46,978 bases of DNA. It comes from Saccoglossus kowalevskii (taxonomy: Eukaryota; Hemichordata; Enteropneusta; Harrimaniidae). The stretch is taken from assembly GCF_000003605.2 (NCBI RefSeq), contig NW_003121915.1, positions 219,042 through 266,019 of the forward strand, written 5' to 3'. This document shows, piece after piece, positions 34,171 through 46,222 of this stretch. The notes below the pieces were generated by a model. The model had not been told where the DNA came from. It searched no databases and worked only from the letters and a program-made list of their open reading frames with translations. The stretch's first letter is position 1, and each line of letters begins with the position of its first letter. Both the position numbers and the translations under genes were made by a program.

Positions 34171-37100
34171 ATCGATAAAGAACAATGAAACCGTTATGGA
34201 ACCACACGGTGATAATTTATTTACATAAGTACGGGTGGCCGACGAATAACAATACGCATCTTAGCAAATATAAGTATGAACGATATGTCCAGAACTATTT
34301 AAACCTTTAGGGAGTAGGCTTTACTTGTTTTATTCGAAATATCCTATTCAACTGGCTATGCTTGTATAACTAATATAATATATTCATTATTAAATGCAAA
34401 TGCTAAAAATACCACTTGTCTTGTATATTACGTGTATTACAAGCATTTAATATCTAATCATGTACAGTTTATATTACCACGACCAAGGAGACGGGTTAGT
34501 ACAAATTAATTGGAACTGTTTCCGTTAGGACAGTGACTGGAAGAGGAGTATGTATGTCTGCATTAGCGAGGCGCTTGCCATAGCAATGAGATCGAGTTCC
34601 ATGTTTAGCGTTTTAATTATGTATATTCGTTGTCTGTAATAACATTCAATTCTACACAGTGATTGTCTTTGCTGGATAAATTGCTTCGAGGACAATCTTA
34701 ATTGTGTATGGTTTGTATTGGACCATAAATATTTCATATAGGTTCGTATGTATGTTGTTTTATAATGTGCGTACTGTGTATATGACATTTACAACTAGTC
34801 ACTGTGAGGTTATGCTCATTACACGCTATTTTGAGTTTGTTTTTATGTGCATCACAACGCTTGTTGATGTTCAATCGTCACGTAAATACAAAAAAAGTTA
34901 AATATTTACAATGTGAGAGAAAAAAAACAAAAAATCATCTGCGAAGTTAAAACTGTAATGGCGTCGTGCTCTCAATGCTACTGAGGGGAGGGTTTAGGGG
35001 ATTACGTAAATTCGATGTGATAGCAATATGGTTATATAAACATAGCGATCGCCACGGTTGGTTTATTTATAAATCAGACTATTTTTTGCATACCCAGTGC
35101 AACAGACCTTGCAAAGTTCAACATTATTTCATTTCAGTCAGACTGAAATGAGCCGGAGCGAGATCCTATAAAAGTGAAGCAAAATGCAATAAAGTTCAAT
35201 GTGTTTTACAGCATATTTTAGGATTGTTTACTACACAGCGGTTATTCGCAGTTTTTACTACTGAACCATTATAACAAACACAAAATAAATTCGAATTGAA
35301 GTCGCTTGAAAGATACTATACACTGCGGTAGCTTTCATTCAACTGCAGACGAAAGGGCTAAAATGAGACGAATCCATAGAAATATGACGACGGTAGTACA
35401 ACACACTTTTTGACATCGCGACCGTTACATGCTTAGGTGAATTATTTTTTCCGCAATGTTTAAAAACAGCATCTACTTGCCACATTTGCTATAATTTCCA
35501 GGATATATTTTAATTTTGACACTGAAAAATAAGGTTCCGATCATAGCGACAGTAGCAGTGTTTTCGCATTGCATAGCTGTAATCAGCTGGCAATATTACG
35601 GTGATCGTAGCATTACATTTCCGTATAGCAAAAAAAAATCGTTTACTTCAGTCTTGAAATGCCTTTCAAATAAGTGTGAAAACGTTTTGTTTTTTTAGTT
35701 TCGACCACAATGCGAAAAATATATGGCATATCGGCACCAAGAGAACAAACAAAATGTGCCCATGTTTTGCGTGAATATTAGACTAGACTGGGTATGAAAA
35801 GAATAAGCCCACGAACCTGTATCTATACCGTAAGCTGACAAAACATGTTCAAACATACTCAAAGTTATAGACATTAATTCTTCAATCACAGAATACAGAA
35901 CAATCTAATAAATAAATGTATCGCCGCTTTCATAGAAACACATATCATTCAAAACAATTAGTCGTCCATATACTCCAATGTAAATATAAAGAAGGGTAAA
36001 TCCAGAAGTGACAAATGATAAAATAGAGAGAAAAATTTGATTTGATTATTAACACACTGACTCACTGATATGGTAACTTGCATTCCATAAATGTTCTTCA
36101 CATACATCAAAACTCGTATTGAATTGCATACCGTCGCCAGTTAGATAAAAGTAATGTGAATCATCGATCTTATAATTCTACATACACGAAGAAACAATAT
36201 GGGTTTTTGATATATTCTATAATAACATATTTAAAGGTAATAATGGCAATAAAAATTTACAGGTTAAATTATATCATTGTATTAAAGTTATTCATATAAT
36301 GGTACAATTAATTATTTTAATGCAACTATACTGACCACAAATACTAATAATACAATGGTCTTACATTTGAAATTTAAGCACTAATCTGTAGAATAAATGA
36401 GAAAAAAGAAATGTCAAACAATAAACTTAATGTATTAAGCGGTATAGCGTTAGTGAAGTTCAGACACAATTTCTGGCTAATATAATATAATAGTCTATGA
36501 AAATCACAAATCAGTTACGACTAAATATCTGTTACACATTTATCTAAATATCTTGTACTATAATATTATTTGATTGTCCGTGTGAAAAATCACATATGGT
36601 TTGCAAAATTGAGTTTCAGATTACTACGTTAATCATACTGTAAGTGCAAGCTACCTGTGCAGTGATTGGCTCTTTACTCAGTAATGCAGCTGTTATGGTT
36701 TATTGTTCATTTCTTTTGTTTAAGTCCAAAATTTGCATAGTTGTCCCCTGACCCCTGTCTGCCTTCAACCATGTGGCAGCTCAGTGTGGTTCCAGTCTTC
36801 TGAAAGTGAAGACGTGCTCTAGTTTCTTTGAGCCAAGATTAGGTACGGCACAGTGGTGGTTTGGTTTACTTGTCCCGAAATACGTCACTATTCAAGAACC
36901 GTGTCACATGTCTCGATGTGTATTGTAACTCATGTACATAGAGTAAATGGATGTCACGTGTTACTTGATGGAGTCATTATACTTCCTACATAGTTCTTGA
37001 ATATATTCGTTCATGGAAGACTATCCACTGGTGCTATACTGCTGGTCCTAGGATGGAGGTGTTGTTTTATGCTAAGGTATGTATAATGATGTGAATACCT
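34171..37100. other. Intergenic, nothing recognised
   Basis: AT-rich sequence after VWD gene 2. The 3' UTR start (phrase 'ccgttatggaaccacac') matches that of paralog 1. Otherwise there is no gene, RNA or paired repeat that I can support. Confidence 0.5.
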
Positions 37101-37101
37101 T

Positions 37102-38093
37102 ATGGCTATCTGTATATTGGTACTATATCTACTCATGGGTTCCGTGTGTTGCAGTTTTGAGCGCAAATATAGAACTATTAATCATTCTTTGCGTACACAC
37201 CCAAATAAATTACCGTGGAAAATGCATCATTTAATTCAGTTTGGTGACAATTCAGGTGATGAGGTGCACGAGGACGCCACACGATTCCAAGAGATAAATA
37301 AATTAAAAAGATCCACAACTGCGTATCATGGACATCTTACAAGGGTGTACAATGAACTATATACTATGATGGATAGGGAGGTTTCTTATAATGAACTTAG
37401 TAGTAGAAGATTGGCACTAGAGAATTGTTTGCCTCTTATACAAAATCATGTACAGAGTACCGGCAACTCCTACCGCCCTCATCTAGAAGTGTAGTAGAAT
37501 CTGAGTATGATGAACAAGTCAAGAGAAAGGAACATTTTGATAAAAGATTTCATGATTACATGTTTCTAAGTGTCCATATGAAGACAGAGCCAGGGGATGG
37601 CGATGCCTATGGTTTTCCACAAGACACTAAGGTGCCAATGGTGCCAGCTGACGAACCCACTACAGTTCTTCCTTTCATGGTCTCTCAACATTTACGTTCT
37701 CCCAAGAGAAATCTGAGTGACATTGGTGAGTTTATGGGAAGTAAGGCAGGTAGTCAAGTGTTTGGTAGTCGCAAGTGTTCGACGGAAAGAAACAAATCAA
37801 GTACTTACAAGTCCAGTTCAGCATCCAGAAAAGCAAAACTGAAACTTGCGAAAGCTCAGTGTGATTTGGAACTTTTACAAAAGGAACAACAAATTAAAGT
37901 TCAACAGCAGAAAAACGAGGCTGAACTGACAATACTTGAAGCTCAAAGAAAGGTAAATGAGGCAGCATTTGAAGTGCAGAATATTGAAGATTCAAATGCT
38001 ATTTTAGATTACTTTCTGGTTTACAACAACAAACTAAATCAGAGACAATTGATAAATATTTCCAGTCATGTAAAGCGTATGTACAACCGGTAG
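37102..38093 (+). pseudogene. Gag-like ORF of BEL/Pao type, frameshifted fragment
   Basis: Two overlapping frames form one protein-like stretch. 37102 to about 37424 encodes an N-terminal part with RSTTAYHGHLTRVYNELYTM. From about 37425 the next frame continues FASYTKSCTEYRQLLPP and an acidic/basic helix (EYDEQVKRKEHFDKRF), a Ser/Lys-rich linker, then a long coiled coil (about 50 residues rich in K, L, E and Q) to the stop at 38093. This helical order is typical of the N-terminal region of BEL/Pao retrotransposon polyproteins. The frame change near 37425 is consistent with a one-base loss. No zinc knuckle, protease or reverse transcriptase follows and no LTR pair is evident. A domesticated gene is possible but less likely. 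Confidence 0.5.
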
Positions 38094-38780
38094 CACTTGA
38101 AAACCATCTCAAATCTGTAACAACTAATAAGCAACCATAAAAGTCATCTTTTCACGCTTCCAACAAGTATTCGCAAGTGCATTTATGTCAGAGAACAGTA
38201 TCCATGTTAAAACGAATTTATATTTTATTCAGTTCTGATCAATAAGTAATTATTCGCCGTACGAATTCCAAAAAATGTGAACTGTCTTCTAGAAGCAGTC
38301 TGTTTATTGATTCGTACATAAACATCGCATTGATATGTTATAAATTAAGATTACTTTCTAGAAAGACATTTCAATATTTACAAGCGTTTACAACATCGGC
38401 CATATCTATGTAACGTATACTATCATGATTCAATATCTATAAATAATCATAAATAGGTTGCAATAGATATGTTCAAATATATATTGTGACCTAGAAGTTT
38501 ACGCTGTAAATTAATATATTGTTTTTAAAATCGCAAAACACCAAATGTGTCCCTTGATTCTATGAAGTGTTTCCAAATAAAGTTTTAAAACTAACGAGAT
38601 GGTAAAACCAATGATTTACATATGACTGTAATCGAATGTAATAGTAATTCGGATCGGATACCATGGTTATTCAATGCTAGTAGTTTAGTCCTCCTCGGTA
38701 TTTATCAAATTAAAGTCAAATTGGCAAATTGAAAATGGTTCGACAAGAGGGTTATGAGGGATATAATAAGCTTTTAACTT
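38094..38780. other. Spacer between gag-like fragment and TRAF relic
   Basis: AT-rich; no further gag/pol sequence on the plus strand and no remaining MATH exon on the minus strand. The MATH truncation point and the retroelement end both lie in or next to this stretch. Confidence 0.4.
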
Positions 38781-38782
38781 AC

Positions 38783-39420
38783 CTTTTGCCTGAATGGCCA
38801 TCTCTAAGCGACCCATAATATGCTCCCCGCATGACGACAAAGAAAAGAGACGCATGGCTTCCCTTGCCCATCCCATTTCCATCCAGATATATTCGGGCAC
38901 ACATTTGTAACCTTGGCGACTGGTAAAGAAGCAAGGCGAATTGATAGATGTAGTACGTCCAAATATGGCGGCGTTTCTCTTGAGATTGAATTCGTCAATT
39001 TTCCATACCAATACACCATCGTAGGAAGCCATCTCCAGTGACTGTATTCGCAAATCTTACTCAGCTAGAATTGCGTCTTTTAGCAAAATAACACGGTCTT
39101 GAGATTTGATTTCTCTTTGAAGACAATCTATTAGACCTCTATCTTGTTTGCGTTCTCTCTCCATGCTGAGTATGGTTAGCTTGTTGTTCATTTCTACAAT
39201 CATCCTATCTTGCTGTTTTATTTGTTCCTTGTCAAATTCATCACGAGCTGAGCTGCCTCGGTATGCATTTGTGTGCAAAATGTTTGGTATGTTGGTTTCT
39301 AGCTTTGAGCAACTCTTCTCAATCTCTTCTATATTTTCCACTTCTCTAACAATTGCTGCACCACTTTCTTATTTTCCCTTGTATTTTCAACCAACGCTTT
39401 TGTTTTTAGATATGCCTTCA
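38783..39420 (-). pseudogene. TRAF relic: coiled coil plus partial MATH domain
   Basis: Coil: ENTRENKKVVQQLLEK in one frame, then EEIEKSCSKLETNIPN...KEQIKQQDRMIVEMNN... and RVILLKDAILAE in another, TAA, then in the same frame DLRIQSLEMASYDGVLVWKI, which opens the MATH domain, and INSPCFFTSRQGYK. After a one-base loss in an A run (38904-38906) the domain continues in a different frame as ARIYLDGNGMGKGSHASLFF and VVMRGAYYGSLRDG up to a donor-like GTAAGT at 38782. The rest of MATH is not found downstream. Confidence 0.75.
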
Positions 39421-40366
39421 GCAAATATTATTGGTGGTCAGGTAGTTCCATTTGGTAGGTCCAAATGCGCATTCATATATTCAGCTGGGATCTAAAATGA
39501 TTATATTAACAAGTTTATTAACAAATTTATTATACTCATATCCAAATTTATGAATGAGTTGAAGGTTTTTGAGTTACTACACGTGAATCACAGAACAGGT
39601 TTGTGATTCGATGCCTAGTTAGTTCCTAGTGTGGTATGATAATCATCTAACATTTAATACATCTGATGTTGCATTGTGTTTTCAATTTGGATATACTGAC
39701 ATACCACAAACATAATTACGCGCGCCTTATCAAACCGTAATTATCGGACATCGTTCTGATAAATTGCGCCCTCAAACGACAAGATGTCAAAATAACAGGT
39801 ATAAGCAGGGTATAAGCAACGTCAATAAAATAAGCTATTAAAAGTAAGCTGTATATAGCTCTACATCAAAATTCGGATTGTTAGTGACGAACAATTCTAT
39901 GAGTGGCGTCTTTTTAATCCATTCTGGTCATCGAGTTCTTCGTTACTAGGTAACGCTACTTTTAGAAATGGTTTATTAACTGTTTTAAATTCACTAATCC
40001 AGGAATGACTACATAACTTTGCTTCACATCCAATGATGTTGAAAGTACAAGGTATTATTTTCATCGGACTGTCTCAATTAGTTGGTACATCATGTTGGCT
40101 CAACTATAAAATATAACAGCCAATGAAATAATATTGCCTTCATAGATTAAAAATGTGACAATCAGAATATCGAGCGTACATTTCTTCAAAATAAATATGA
40201 TTCATGATATGATATTGAGATAATACATATATTCTACAGGTATCCTGTCAAATAATCAGTATATAATATACTTCAAATGACTACAGATTCTACAACATAG
40301 TTATAAATGTTATTCTTTTGAAACTAACATAATTTTAAATTAAGTTTGTGTGATTGTTAAATGTAC

Positions 40367-40457
40367 TCCTGATTCTTATCTCTTCTCGAGAAAGATCTGC
40401 AAGTCCACAATGCTGACACTTTATATGATATTGCGGACACTCATTCATGTGATGTTT
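40367..40457 (-). pseudogene. TRAF relic: zinc-finger exon
   Basis: A very good acceptor (tttttttctttag) is followed by KHHMNECPQYHIKCQHCGLA, the end of one TRAF-type finger (H-x3-C) and the start of the next (C-x2-C). The 3' end is uncertain: GTACAT at 40366-40361 is the nearest donor-like site. Confidence 0.6.
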
Positions 40458-40556
40458 CTAAAGAAAAAAACAACAACAACAACAACAATAATTCATGCTG
40501 CATGGATTCATAACGACATAATATAAAAATCTTTCTCCTAACCGTAACAAAATTGA

Positions 40557-40745
40557 TCAACTTACAATCATAACACAGGTTTCCGGCGGTCTAGCACCTT
40601 GCTTACAGTCTTCACTGTTTTTATAGCTAGACACTTTTTCACACGAAAATGCTATGATAATACCTAATATTGTCGACAACTTTATTTCTGCCGATTTCGA
40701 ATACAAGGCGTTCACATCGCATGGACAATTATTATTAGATGACAA
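40557..40745 (-). other. Exon-like open frame between TRAF relic exons, unassigned
   Basis: Ends at a strong donor (ATT|GTAAGT) in a phase compatible with the following zinc-finger exon. Encodes several cysteines (NNNCPCDVNALYSKS ... SEDCKQG ... PPETCVMI). It does not match the TRAF finger spacing, and no good acceptor is seen upstream. It may be a decayed TRAF exon or chance. Confidence 0.3.
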
Positions 40746-41437
40746 ATTTCATGCGCGCAATAATCGAATATAATTTAACCATTGATACCCCACAATGCAA
40801 TAAAATCTTGGAAACGTTTACAAACATTAGCTAGATTGTTGTCGTATTTGAAAACGGGAAACGCATGTAGAAGTGCTTTTTGGATTAGAAATTATGTTAT
40901 CTAGAAAAAAGAGTCCCACACACATTAACATTTTTTTCTCCAAAAATAACAACCATTGGCGTTAGTATTTCTAGTAAATACTAAAACCAAAATACGGCTT
41001 ACAGTGGGTATTACATCAAATAATAATTTACCTCAACACCCTGACTTCATTAACAACTGACTAAAAAGAAATGTCAACTCTTAAAAATAAGTTGCAGTAT
41101 TTGTATTAAACTATGATTCAATGTAATTTGTGGATGTATATGTTTTACTTACTTCGAGCTTTTACAGTATTGGCAATACGCATCAAACACTCATTTTCAA
41201 GATGACTGGTAACCTTCTCGTCGCATTCACGATGGATACACGAAGTAAACTACCAGTCACACATATCGAAATGATTCTAAGCACAAATTGAGGTGACCGT
41301 AAATTTAATTATCATGTAATTTAACTTTATGTTCAAAGATATTTAAATTCAACTAACGATTGATATGTTAGATATGTATAGTTACGTTTTTCATTGCAGT
41401 AAATAAGAATATTAGGTCTCACTGCTGAACATCGTAC

Positions 41438-41551
41438 CTCATAAACAGAGAAATCATCATAGCTCATAATCTGCAAAGATGCCTTTCCACATGCATTTAT
41501 TGTTGTGACACTTCTTACACATGGTACATAATTCACGCTTGATCGCTCTGT
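41438..41551 (-). pseudogene. TRAF relic: post-RING cysteine-rich exon
   Basis: Acceptor atctttccag, donor GTACGA. In the frame starting AC|AGA it encodes RAIKRELCTMCKKCHNNKCM then WKGIFADYEL, followed by a stop; this matches the TRAF pattern 'AIKRE...C.N...GC.WKG...DYE'. A different frame is open through the whole exon, but its translation does not look like TRAF. I favour the TRAF frame with a base lost near the end. Confidence 0.55.
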
Positions 41552-41918
41552 CTGGAAAGATCTAACGAGTTAAATCAATTTGAGTAAAAACAATTAATTG
41601 ATTTTTAAGTTTTTAGCTGGTAAAACGACATACTTTTTCTTAGCAAAAAAAAATAGAAAAATATGTTACAATATATGCTTTTGGAAAAATGGCGTGTTAA
41701 GTTCCATAATACAAATTTCTCCCGAAGTAATACGCTGTATTCGAGTTGGCATGTAAACAAAAGGTATTTTGTAATCAATATAGTAATAGTAATTTGAATT
41801 ACAGAAACTGCTACTCGTTGTATCTTCGTGCTGCTGCGAATAATATCTAATTGTCATTTGTTAAATTATTCAAAATAAATCTGAATCATAAGCAAATACA
41901 ATGTATAATTCATATAAC

Positions 41919-41991
41919 CATTTCTGATGTTATTACATAGTTCTCATCGTGCTCATCACTGCACGCCTGACAGTCATGGTCCCCTGGTTTG
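41919..41991 (-). pseudogene. TRAF relic: second RING exon
   Basis: After a strong acceptor (tatgtttttcag), the phase joins the first RING exon exactly (AG|C = Ser). Encodes SKPGDHDCQACSDEHDENYV..., supplying the last C-x2-C of the RING. The donor (ATG|GTTATA) is weak and leaves phase 0, whereas the next exon needs phase 1. Confidence 0.65.
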
Positions 41992-42298
41992 CTGAAAAAC
42001 ATAACAGAGTGAAAAAAAAAACATGAAAGCATACCAGTTTTGACACCAAGAAATATTTCTTTTACATTTGATACTATTTTACTTACACCACACTTCCATA
42101 TAATATATATTAACGTAACGTTGTTGCAGTACATTACCGAGATATAACAATAACAGTAAAGGTTAATATATATATATATTCAAGACACTATGCACCATGC
42201 AATTGTGTGAGCTGTTTTTTCTTAAAATCACGCTCTATATTTGATATATTAACATAACGAAAGTATGAAACGATGTTACTCGCAAAAAAAAGATTCAC

Positions 42299-42412
42299 CT
42301 TAAAATATCTTCCTTACAACCTTTACCATATTGGTGACCACAGAATGTTTGCACTACATCACGTAATATCAATTTACAGCATATGCACAGGTATTTGTCA
42401 CCAATTGAATTA
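42299..42412 (-). pseudogene. TRAF relic: first RING exon
   Basis: 114 nt between acceptor ttatttttag and donor GTGAAT, entering in phase 2 and leaving in phase 2. Encodes GDKYLCICCKLILRD then VQTFCGHQYGKGCKEDIL. C-x2-C and CGH match the TRAF RING, but the Cys expected three residues after the His (CGHRFC in relatives) is Gly, so one zinc ligand is missing. Confidence 0.75.
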
Positions 42413-45290
42413 CTAAAAATAAGTTTCGAATAGCCAGTCATCTTGAATTTAATGGTTAGCTACGGGAAAAAACAAAACTTACGAATGTAGAATATGAAAA
42501 AAACACATTATATTGATACAATTTTGCATATCACTTATTTCATTATGGCATTCCAACTTCCGATGTTCTCAGAGAATGAACACAAATAATACAAGAACAA
42601 AAAATCTTATTACAAAAATAAAACCACCATGAAATGGGAAATATCATCTCAGTGTAAAGAATGAGAAACATTAGATAATTAGCTCGTAGTCTGAAACTGA
42701 ATGAAAAACATTAATTGATAGTGAATATATTATTTTGATACGTCATATATCTTCAAATTCCAATATTTTTGTATGTAACTTTAGTTTATTGGCTACAATA
42801 TTACTTTAGTGTTAAATATGTCATACCATGAAATATACGGACATTGAATCATGCCGCACTATGTCATAATACTACGACGCATAACAGATTAATGTACATT
42901 GACCTGACATTGATATGTTTTTATTAGAGAACAGATAAGGCTGTTTATCCTGACCTCGTGAATGTAATTCTAATAGAGTGATGTTGACTCTGGTAGTATT
43001 AACTGAATTGGGTGAAATACTTCGTATAAACATTAGTAAAACATTAGTTCGTATAAATGTAACATGTATGTTCATAATTTACCCTATTTGTCCTACTGCT
43101 GATCTAGGCATGCACTAAATCGCGAAGGCAATCTTAATTCTGCAGGTGATACTAATCATGACTACGCGATTGTCTCTCACGTCAGAGAATCGGCTTACGC
43201 TAGTGAGTTCGCGATTTCTACAGGAGTTGGTAAAGTTTGGGGACACATTGATACAGACGTTACACAAACTGATAATTTATTGGCTGTCGATATTGTACTA
43301 CTCAAATAACCTAAAAACAGTTACCAATAATTATAGTACAAACCCGGACGTAGTTCGCACAGTTATTATCTTTTGAACAATAAGTGCCAGATTGAATGTT
43401 ATAGCTCAAACGCACTTGATTTGACGTTGGTCCCAAAAAGCCGTAGTGAATCAAAACGCGAAATACAGTTTTGGATTATAAAACACTGTAGATTGACTGC
43501 ATTATTATAAACATACACTATGAATGTCCAAACTTATTAACCACTGATATCATATAACTCACTAAACGTGTCAGATAAAGAATAATTTCAAGCGCGATTG
43601 TGAAAATTGAAAAAAAATAGCTGTCATTTTGAGTCCCATACTGTTTGGGCACAAGCTAGGCGTGGCTTCCTTTGTTATACAAACGCACTAACGAGCGATG
43701 ATCCATTGACAAGCATTACTGTTTCACTGTAAACGCTGACAGTTTACAAATAAGCTAATTCTTCAAGTGATCACAGTCCTTCTATCTCGAGCGACTGTGT
43801 CATGGTGAAACAAAATGCCCGATGTTCACAAAACAATTAGCTGCGCCAAAGTATGACAAGAAAGCCATAGCTAGACACCATAGAAATCACACAAACAGTA
43901 CCTTCTTTAGTTACGGCTCGTGAATTATTGTTGAAAGAAATACAAACATTACTATGAAAATTACAGTTTTTCAATAGAAATGTTTAATGATTTTGTTCTA
44001 TGATATATCGATGTTACGTTCTTTCTTCGTCATTAGCAAGTTATGACTACGTTCATTATTTTGAACTCCAAACAACGCGTGCAACGGGTTAAGTACCGTA
44101 GTTGAAAATCTTGCGCATGTATGCGGATAGTTCAAACTCGTAGTTCCTTTCGAACCTCTCGCGAGGGTGGCCATATGACCCCGCATCACTGAGTTGCAGA
44201 TTTCTGTTATCAGTTCTTTGATTTCTTTCTTTTCCTCGTCATTGCGTTAATAAAATGTTGTTAGTAAAATAGAATATTTACTTGGAAAATAAAACAATTT
44301 AAATAAAGTTGCACGAAGTTATGACCATGTTTTCCTGACAAAGTCTTGACTGACAATAATGCTGACAATGGATGAACATGCATTGTTTGCGACAGGAAGC
44401 TTATCACCCGTTATATCAGAAGCGTCAACAACAAAGTATATAGATAAAATGTTATCATTTAAACCGCCCCAAAGATAAAGATTATGCAAATATCCACGAA
44501 ACGGCAGTTGTATTTATCTGTATTAGCGTTTAAAACATTACTTTGAGCAGCGTCTTTCCGAAATTTTGATCTTTTTAAAAGCTGGGAAAATGTAACCGTT
44601 TAAAAAATAAAATTTCCCTTTATGCTACCTAAAATGAGTTTTAAAATATTTCATTTTATTTATTTTAATTTAATTTTGTTTATTTCTGCAGGAATCTTTC
44701 TTTTTGTAATACAATAAAACATAATGTTTTTGCATTAACAAGAGAAAAGAAAAGAAAAGGCATACAAACTTTGTTTTCACCTACAAAGTAACAGGGTTCA
44801 AATATTAAAATGTTTTCACTTATTTGGGTATTTTGTCAGAGTGTTATATTTCTTTGATATAACATATTCTATTTGTATTATTATTGTAATGCTATTACCT
44901 AGTAAACTGATCACATGATTTATTAAGTGACTAAATCTCCCTGTAAACTTTGCTTTTCTGTCAATTTGTTTTGATAATTGAGTGCTGTACCCTATATATA
45001 TTGAATAATGTTCCAAATTATTCGTGTGCAGTCACTGTATACAAATACGTGAATTGTTGTTTCATACTCGTTCTTACAAAAAGTGCAAAGATTACTTTGA
45101 GTCTTTGTCAAGCCGCTGGGCGATACATTTTGGGGCTATTTGAACATCAGTATACATCTTAATATATATTTTGTCTTTGTCTTGTTTCACGATAAGGTTT
45201 ATGCAGTGTTAAATCATTTAACTAATAACTCTCCCACTATGGCCAGAATTTATGTATAAATTTCTCTATAATATCTTGCCTGATGGATTA
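42413..45290. other. No gene recognised
   Basis: AT-rich sequence upstream of the TRAF relic on the minus strand. A first TRAF exon before the RING would be expected here or further right but was not found. Contains an (AAAAG)n run near 44741-44759. Confidence 0.45.
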
Positions 45291-45299
45291 AATCGACAC

Positions 45300-45669
45300 A
45301 AGTGCAAAAATAGCTGATGAACAATTATGTTCGTTATGCAATGTAAACAACGACACTGAACATATCTTCATAAATTGTGAAAGAGTAAAGAGCTTCTGAA
45401 AGCAAATAGAAACTTGTTTGTCTCAAATACACAATTCTACAGCGACAATAACTATGCCCACACTTGTGTATGGAATGAACGAATTTAGTCAGTGTGTAAA
45501 TCTGTTGATTGTAATTGTAATCTTCACAATTTATAAGGCGTGGTTGCTCCACAAGAGTAGTGAAAATTTACAAATGCTTATTTCTGTGACACTAGGTTAT
45601 GCCTTGACACCCGAGAATGACATCACTCATCAATGCAATCCAAATGACACAATTAAACGAAGACGGTGA
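45300..45669 (+). pseudogene. LINE reverse-transcriptase C-terminal end, relic
   Basis: One frame reads ADEQLCSLCNVNNDTEHIF then INCERVKSF, stop TGA, KQIETCLSQI... and LLIVIVIFTIYKAWLLHK. C-x2-C...TEH-x4-C followed by a hydrophobic/aromatic helix and a K-x-W/R tail is typical of the last part of non-LTR retrotransposon ORF2 proteins (L1/Tx1-like). The TGA stands where Trp is usual, and the upstream frame breaks near 45285. No endonuclease or polymerase core is seen in the window, so this is a 5'-truncated, inactive copy. Confidence 0.55.
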
Positions 45670-45699
45670 CATGTATTACGTCGTGGCACACAGTCACCC

Positions 45700-46222
45700 A
45701 CACTAGATAAACATTCATAAAAACAAATCTAATCATTTTGACTTTCCCATTTTAGTCAATGATGGGACATTGAAGCGCACAATGAATACTATTCTGCGAC
45801 CAACTTTGTTTCGAGGTCCACAAGCGTGCTTTCAAGGTTAACAAATAGCTTGCAATGGAAGGGGGTTCGATGTCCGCCCAGAGCTACCATAAACAACTCA
45901 AATCAAATTAAAGTGCCTGTGAAATGGCTGCTATTTTCACGCCTAAAATTATCCATTGATACATAAATATTATTAATTTTTATGTTTCTAAGCATGAATT
46001 ATTTTTTAAAAGTTGAAAAATGTGTTTTAAACATAATCTACGGCAACTTTATTTTTGTGTATTTTAAAACGAGGCTCCTCATTAGCTTCTTATTTGCATA
46101 CAGAAATTCCCCTTGTGACGTCAGAAGGGGAAGTCGCATGGCAGCTTGCTTGCCGATATGTGTAAATAAAGCAAATTTCTTCTGCAGTTTTCTTGTCTTT
46201 GACTAAATTTTCACTTATGTAC
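45700..46222. other. Intergenic, nothing recognised
   Basis: No supported gene or repeat. Confidence 0.4.

Larger units (their letters stand above)
38783..42412 (-). pseudogene. TRAF-family (TRAF3-like) gene, decayed, introns retained
   Basis: TRAF proteins are cytoplasmic adaptors/E3 ligases downstream of TNF-receptor and Toll signalling: RING, zinc fingers, coiled coil, MATH domain. On the minus strand these parts occur in the right order: RING 42299-42412 and 41919-41991, cysteine-rich segment 41438-41551, zinc finger 40367-40457, coiled coil and MATH about 39420-38783. Lesions: a RING Cys replaced by Gly, out-of-phase joining of RING to the next exon, a stop right after DYEL in the 41.5-kb exon, a frame change near 39340, TAA at 39059-39057 between coil and MATH, a one-base loss near 38905, and the MATH domain missing after about 60 residues. 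Introns show it was a normal gene or genomic duplicate, not a retrocopy. The flawless CRYZ and VWD genes argue against general sequence error. The gag-like fragment lies just downstream. Confidence 0.7.

Noticed and set aside
37053-37079. Possible first exon (ATG GAG GTG ... AAG followed by GTATGT) before the gag-like ORF
   Set aside because: Joining to the only nearby acceptor gives a stop codon; the phases do not fit.
41666-41857. Minus-strand open frame between TRAF relic exons
   Set aside because: An acceptor-like site is present, but no frame gives a TRAF-like sequence, so it was not counted as an exon.
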